NCBI GenBank assembly: GCA_934168325.1
Contig: CAKPNG010000032.1
Location: forward strand, 1 to 18,200
Source of the DNA: an uncultured Bacilli bacterium
GTDB taxonomy: Bacteria; Bacillota_I; Bacilli_A; RFN20; CAG-826
Reading direction: 5' to 3'
Length of the DNA: 18,200 nt
Part shown: positions 14,741 through 18,200 of the stretch, piece after piece
How the letters are laid out: every line of letters begins with the position of its first letter
How positions within the stretch are numbered: position 1 is the stretch's first letter
Program-made: the position numbers and the translations under genes
Notes under the pieces: model-generated
What the model was told of the DNA's origin: nothing
What the model saw: the letters and a program-made list of their open reading frames with translations, nothing else
Databases searched by the model: none

Positions 14741-15560
14741 TTGAGTTCTCCTTTAATAATTCATTAATAACATTTTTAAATTCAGGAACATCTAATGTTT
14801 CTACATTTCCTTCATCAATTTCCCTGCTATTCCCAACTATAATTGGTAATTTTGCAAGTACTTTAATATCTTTATCAGTAATACTATCTTCTATATTACT
14901 CTTACCATATAAATAAATTTTTTCCTTACAATTTGGGCAAACTAAATATGACATATTTTCTACAACACCAAGTATTTTAATGTTCATCATTTTTGCCATA
15001 TTTATAGCTTTATTGACAATCATATTGACTAAATCTTGAGGTGAAGTAACAATTACAATTTCATCAATTGGAATTTGTTGGAAAACAGTAAGAGTTACAT
15101 CTCCTGTTCCTGGTGGCATATCAATTAATAAATAATCTAATTCTTCCCATAAAACGTCTGTATAAAATTGTCTTACTAAATTAGAAATTAATGAACCTCT
15201 CCAGATAATTGGATCATCTTCATTTTTTAATAACATGTTACTAGAAATAATTTTAATTCCTGTATCAGTAATAGCTGGAAAAATCAATGATTCTCCATCG
15301 CCTTCTGCTTGTTCATGTATATTAAAAGATTTTGGAATTGAAGGTCCAGTAACATCACCATCTAAAATACCTACTTTAAATCCAAGTTTATTTAAATTAC
15401 TAGCAAGTAAACCAGTAACAAACGATTTACCAACTCCACCTTTTCCACTAACTACTCCAATAATGTGTTTGATGTGACTAAAATTATTCGTTTGAAATTT
15501 TTCAATTCTACTAGAACAATCCTTATTACATTCGCTACAATTATGATTACAATCTGACAT
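14733..15560 (-). CDS. mrp: Mrp/NBP35 family ATP-binding Fe-S carrier protein
   Basis: Cytoplasmic P-loop ATPase of the MinD/Mrp class that binds and delivers Fe-S clusters to apoproteins. It shows a deviant Walker A, GKGGVGKS (39-46), the switch segment DMPPGTGD (147-154), and the dimer-bridging cluster motif CPNC (C208, C211). The N-terminus has a further cysteine set, C4, C8, C11 and C15, resembling the ferredoxin-like Cys motif of NBP35-type proteins. The MIP18-like N-terminal domain of E. coli Mrp is absent. Length is 275 residues. AAGGAG lies within the last codons of yigZ, 6 nt before the ATG. RimO elsewhere in the window is a plausible Fe-S client, but no direct link is shown. Confidence 0.93.
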   Translation of the reverse strand: MSDCNHNCSECNKDCSSRIEKFQTNNFSHIKHIIGVVSGKGGVGKSFVTGLLASNLNKLGFKVGILDGDVTGPSIPKSFNIHEQAEGDGESLIFPAITDTGIKIISSNMLLKNEDDPIIWRGSLISNLVRQFYTDVLWEELDYLLIDMPPGTGDVTLTVFQQIPIDEIVIVTSPQDLVNMIVNKAINMAKMMNIKILGVVENMSYLVCPNCKEKIYLYGKSNIEDSITDKDIKVLAKLPIIVGNSREIDEGNVETLDVPEFKNVINELLKENSND

Positions 15561-15562
15561 AC

Positions 15563-16162
15563 CTACTCCTTTTTACTTAAACACTCATTTTTTGAAACAA
15601 CATATATCTTTTGATAAAACATTTCTTCTAGATTATCTTTAAAATCTAGATCTGCCAAAAAATCAATATCTATTTTATCATTAAATTCAATATGTTTTAT
15701 AACAAAATGCCTTGTTTTTAAAAAATATTTAAATTGATTAATAAAATCATATTCACACCTTACTTTATACTCATACATTTCGACTAATTCGATTTTTTTG
15801 GCATTATCTATGACCATTTTAGAGGCTTCAACATATGTTCTTAATAATCTTCCACTGCCTAATAAAGTACCACCAAAATATCTAACAACAAATACAGCAG
15901 TATTTATTAAATTACTTTTCTCAATTACATTCAAAATAGGTTTTCCAGCAGTTCCGGAAGGTTCACCATCATCACTAAATTTTTTATTTTCACCAATAAT
16001 ATAGGCATAGCATATATGTCTAGCTTTTTGATGTTCTTTTTTTAATAAATCATAAAATTGCTCAAATTCTTCTATTGAGGAAGCTTTATATGCATAAGCA
16101 ATAAACTTACTTCTTTCTACTTCAATAGTTCGATAAATATTTTCATTTAATTCTAGCAACAT
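15563..16162 (-). CDS. yigZ: YigZ/IMPACT family protein (UPF0029)
   Basis: Member of the YigZ/IMPACT family, 199 residues, the usual length. The N-terminal half holds the family signature: FIAYAYKASS, a conserved HICYAY, DDGEPSGTAGKPIL (about residues 60-73) and VRYFGGTLLGSGRLLRTY. The C-terminal half is the YigZ-specific alpha/beta domain. Bacterial function is unsettled; eukaryotic IMPACT regulates GCN2, and YvyE/YigZ proteins have been proposed to act in translation or proteolysis. First gene of the six-gene minus-strand run; AAAGGA precedes the ATG. The stop (TAG) is 2 nt before the mrp start. Confidence 0.93.
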   Translation of the reverse strand: MLLELNENIYRTIEVERSKFIAYAYKASSIEEFEQFYDLLKKEHQKARHICYAYIIGENKKFSDDGEPSGTAGKPILNVIEKSNLINTAVFVVRYFGGTLLGSGRLLRTYVEASKMVIDNAKKIELVEMYEYKVRCEYDFINQFKYFLKTRHFVIKHIEFNDKIDIDFLADLDFKDNLEEMFYQKIYVVSKNECLSKKE

Positions 16163-16172
16163 TACTTTTTTC

Positions 16173-16197
16173 CTTTATAATATTATATATTATAAAG
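16173..16197. promoter_or_regulatory. Palindromic divergent promoter
   Basis: Within the 48-bp gap between yigZ and the CPBP gene, the 11-bp arm CTTTATAATAT (16173-16183) and its exact reverse complement (16187-16197) flank 3 nt. Each arm supplies a TATAAT: 16176-16181 on the plus strand and 16194-16189 on the minus strand. Transcription starts would be near 16188 (plus) and 16182 (minus), so the two promoters overlap back to back. Neither has a good -35. Confidence 0.6.
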
Positions 16198-16210
16198 TGC
16201 GAATATAAAT

Positions 16211-17056
16211 ATGAAAGAACTTAAGAAATGTAAAAAGTGTGGATTATTAATTGAAAAAGATAGAGAAGTCTGCCCTTTTTGTGGCAGTGATCAAAAAATA
16301 GAACCAATAATAGAAAATAACGATAAAAAAGAAGGTGTTAAATTAGAATATCTTTCAAGAAGTAAGGGGTTAGCTTTATCAAATGTTAAAGAAATAGAAT
16401 TATTTCTTATAGGTACGATAGGATTAATTTTAATACAGTTAATAATTATTGGCATTTTGTCTTTAGCTTGCGGAAAAGAATTTTTAGAAACAGCTAAGGC
16501 TAAGGCAATACTTGTTATTTCTGTTTATTCTATTTTATTTCCATTAATGATCTTAGCTCTTTTTAAAGATAATATAAAAATTTTATTAGACTTCAAGAAC
16601 TCCAAACTAAATTTATTGTGGGGATTTTTAATGGGCGTAGGAATCATTATCGTATCTACTTTATATAATTTATTAGTATCTTTAGCTGGTAAAGGTAGTA
16701 ATGATAATCAAGATAATATTGTATCTGTTGTTAATTTATATCCTGTTGCTGCAGTTATAGTTTTAGGAATTTTAGGGCCGATCTGCGAGGAATTTGCTTA
16801 TAGATTGGGGTTTTTCTCTATTTTAAAAAAGCTTAATAAATATTTAGCTTATGTGGTTGTTGCTGTATTTTTTGGTTTTATACATTTTAATACATCATCA
16901 AAAGATATAGTTAATGAATTAATTAATTTACCTAATTATATTATTGCTGGTTTTGCATTATGTTTTACTTATGATAAATTTGGATTACCTGCAAGTATAA
17001 CTGCTCATGTTTTAAATAATATGCTCGGTGTAATTCAAATATTTTTATTAAAATGA
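16211..17056 (+). CDS. CPBP-family intramembrane protease with N-terminal zinc ribbon
   Basis: Membrane protein of the CPBP (CAAX protease and bacteriocin-processing, Abi) glutamic protease family. An N-terminal zinc ribbon (C7, C10, C21, C24) precedes a short linker and then about seven membrane segments. The active-site motifs are intact: EEFAYR (E193, E194, R198), FGFIH (F221, H225) and the later H266 in TAHVLNN. Length is 281 residues. A cytoplasmic zinc ribbon on a CPBP protein is a known minor architecture in Bacillota; the substrate cannot be inferred. The start has a poor ribosome site. Its TGA stop overlaps the ATG of the next gene as ATGA. Roles for the family range from prenyl-protein processing to bacteriocin self-immunity. 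Confidence 0.88.
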   Translation: MKELKKCKKCGLLIEKDREVCPFCGSDQKIEPIIENNDKKEGVKLEYLSRSKGLALSNVKEIELFLIGTIGLILIQLIIIGILSLACGKEFLETAKAKAILVISVYSILFPLMILALFKDNIKILLDFKNSKLNLLWGFLMGVGIIIVSTLYNLLVSLAGKGSNDNQDNIVSVVNLYPVAAVIVLGILGPICEEFAYRLGFFSILKKLNKYLAYVVVAVFFGFIHFNTSSKDIVNELINLPNYIIAGFALCFTYDKFGLPASITAHVLNNMLGVIQIFLLK

Positions 17057-17952
17057 TGAACTACAGAAAATTATTTTTATCAAATACTACTTTAAAAATC
17101 ATCGCTCTTGTTGCAATGACTTTTGATCATATTGGAATATTTTTAGGAGACATATCAAATCCAGTAGTTTTAATTTTAAGAATTATAGGGCGAATATCTT
17201 TTCCTTTATATTTATTTTTATTAACTGAGGGTTTAAAACACACTCATAATAAATGGCATTATTTATTAAAATTAGGAATAATGGCTATTATTATCTATTT
17301 TGGAATTTTCGTTATAAATAGTCCATTAATAAAAGTTAGTTCTAAGTTCTCTTTAGATAGGGTTGGAAATATATTTTTTGAATTATTTTTATATGCGCTT
17401 ACTTATATTTTATTTACTTTACCTAATAAAAAATTGAAATTTCTAGGTATATTACCTATTTTAGTTATTATCACTTCTCCTATCATAAAATTTTTATCTA
17501 TCTCAACTTTTGGATATGTGAAATATCATTTTATATATGATGGATTTTATATTCAGTATGATATTTTAGGTTTGTTGCTATTTGGTGGAATATTTTTATG
17601 CCAATATTTATATAATTCTTATTGTAGAAAAACATTAAAAAGTGATGATTTATTTTTAAGTTATCGCAATAGCAATAATTATTTATTTTATAAAGATATA
17701 TTCATCTCTTTTTATATAATTTTATTAAGCATTATTTTTTATATAGTTGAAAAAGTGACTTCTAATCAATTTATAAACACATTTATCAATTTAGGTATGA
17801 CTAGTTATATTGTTTTATCTATTCCTTTTATAATTCTTTATAATGGAAAACTTGGTTATACAAATAAAATAATAAAAAATGCATTTTATTTGTATTATCC
17901 AATTCACATTGTAATAATATTCATAATATTTTATTTAATATCATCAAAATAG
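17053..17952 (+). CDS. TraX family membrane protein (predicted acyltransferase)
   Basis: Polytopic membrane protein of 299 residues with about eight hydrophobic segments. Family landmarks: LKIIALVAMTFDHIGIF (D25, H26), the GRISFPLYLFLLTEG stretch (46-60) followed by KHTHN, and a late YYPIHIVIIF (281-290). TraX is named from the F plasmid pilin N-acetylase, but chromosomal copies in Bacillota lie outside conjugation clusters, and no conjugation gene is present here, so membrane or cell-wall O-acylation is an equally fair guess. It starts inside the CPBP stop (ATGA overlap) with no ribosome site of its own, so translation is probably coupled. It ends in TAG at 17950-17952, overlapping the thioredoxin ribosome site. 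Confidence 0.85.
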   Translation: MMNYRKLFLSNTTLKIIALVAMTFDHIGIFLGDISNPVVLILRIIGRISFPLYLFLLTEGLKHTHNKWHYLLKLGIMAIIIYFGIFVINSPLIKVSSKFSLDRVGNIFFELFLYALTYILFTLPNKKLKFLGILPILVIITSPIIKFLSISTFGYVKYHFIYDGFYIQYDILGLLLFGGIFLCQYLYNSYCRKTLKSDDLFLSYRNSNNYLFYKDIFISFYIILLSIIFYIVEKVTSNQFINTFINLGMTSYIVLSIPFIILYNGKLGYTNKIIKNAFYLYYPIHIVIIFIIFYLISSK

Positions 17953-17963
17953 GAGGAATAAAT

Positions 17964-18200
17964 ATGCTTGTAAAATTAAACAATGAAAAAGAATTTGAAG
18001 AATTAATTAAAAACAATCAAACCGTTATAGTTGATTTTAGTGCTACTTGGTGTGGACCATGTAGAATGCTTAAGCCAATTTTTGAAGAAACTAGTGAAGA
18101 AATAGCTGATACTACTTTTATTAGTGTTGATGTTGATGACTTTAATAGATTAGCAGCAATTTATAACATCAGAAGCGTACCAACATTAATTGGTTTTAAA
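17964..18200 (+). CDS. trxA: Thioredoxin (partial, runs off the window)
   Basis: The first 79 codons of a thioredoxin, cut by the window end. After a first helix comes VIVDFSATWCGPCRMLKP, with the active site W29-C30-G31-P32-C33, and then the cis-proline segment VRSVPTL-like IRSVPTLI at about 70-77. It would act as a cytoplasmic thiol-disulfide reductant. An excellent AGGAGG (17951-17956) lies 7 nt before the ATG, overlapping the traX stop. It therefore follows CPBP and TraX in one transcript but has by far the strongest ribosome site of the three, so it is likely made in larger amounts. Confidence 0.95.
   Translation, partial: MLVKLNNEKEFEELIKNNQTVIVDFSATWCGPCRMLKPIFEETSEEIADTTFISVDVDDFNRLAAIYNIRSVPTLIGFK

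Noticed and set aside
16211..17056. Mollicute code 4 (TGA as Trp) given the low GC
   Set aside because: TGA ends the CPBP gene and malQ at the expected lengths, and Trp is TGG throughout; standard code.
16211..17056. Bacteriocin immunity system around the CPBP protease
   Set aside because: No precursor peptide, ABC exporter or radical-SAM modification gene lies next to it; neighbours are TraX and thioredoxin.
17053..17952. Conjugation or plasmid module because of TraX
   Set aside because: No other transfer, relaxase or pilin gene nearby; chromosomal TraX-family proteins occur widely in Bacillota.

Overview
The window is AT-rich bacterial chromosome that uses the standard bacterial code. TGA ends malQ and the CPBP gene, TAG ends rimO, yigZ and traX, and tryptophan is TGG. 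Very low GC, short intergenic gaps, AGGAGG-type ribosome sites and the gene set (typA, rimO, mrp, yigZ, pepP, TraX family) suggest an uncultured, reduced Bacillota close to the Mollicutes (RF39, Erysipelotrichales or Acholeplasma-like). That placement is inference.

Layout. (1) Positions 1-2846, minus strand: malQ followed by rimO with an ATGA overlap. (2) Positions 2983-4797, plus strand: typA, with its own extended -10 promoter and a terminator shared with the convergent gene. (3) Positions 4846-5970, minus strand: a protein of galactokinase length and layout whose nucleotide-binding and catalytic motifs are lost, so a probable galactokinase-fold pseudoenzyme. (4) Positions 6113-10487, minus strand: a lipoprotein gene (572 codons when restored) split by a complete IS66-family element at 7517-10164. 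The element has matching 21-bp ends (one mismatch), an exact 8-bp target duplication and the three usual genes. Its tnpA carries an in-frame amber codon, and a terminator-like hairpin lies between tnpB and tnpC. (5) Positions 10615-16162, minus strand: a tight six-gene run, yigZ-mrp-pepP-zinc ribbon protein-HAD phosphatase-cls, with gaps from 5 nt to overlaps. (6) Positions 16211-18200, plus strand: a divergent run of zinc-ribbon CPBP protease, TraX-family acyltransferase and thioredoxin, which runs off the window. A 25-nt near-perfect palindrome carrying TATAAT on both strands sits between the two runs.

Most of the window is housekeeping: ribosome modification and ribosome-associated GTPase, glycogen or maltodextrin use, Fe-S carrier, peptide turnover, cardiolipin synthesis and thiol redox. 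The parts worth a second look are the IS66 insertion and its defects, the galactokinase-like protein with lost motifs, the internally repetitive lipoprotein that the IS destroyed, and the symmetrical intergenic sequences at 6056-6096 and 16173-16197. I saw no CRISPR array, tRNA, rRNA, phage module or recognisable defence system.
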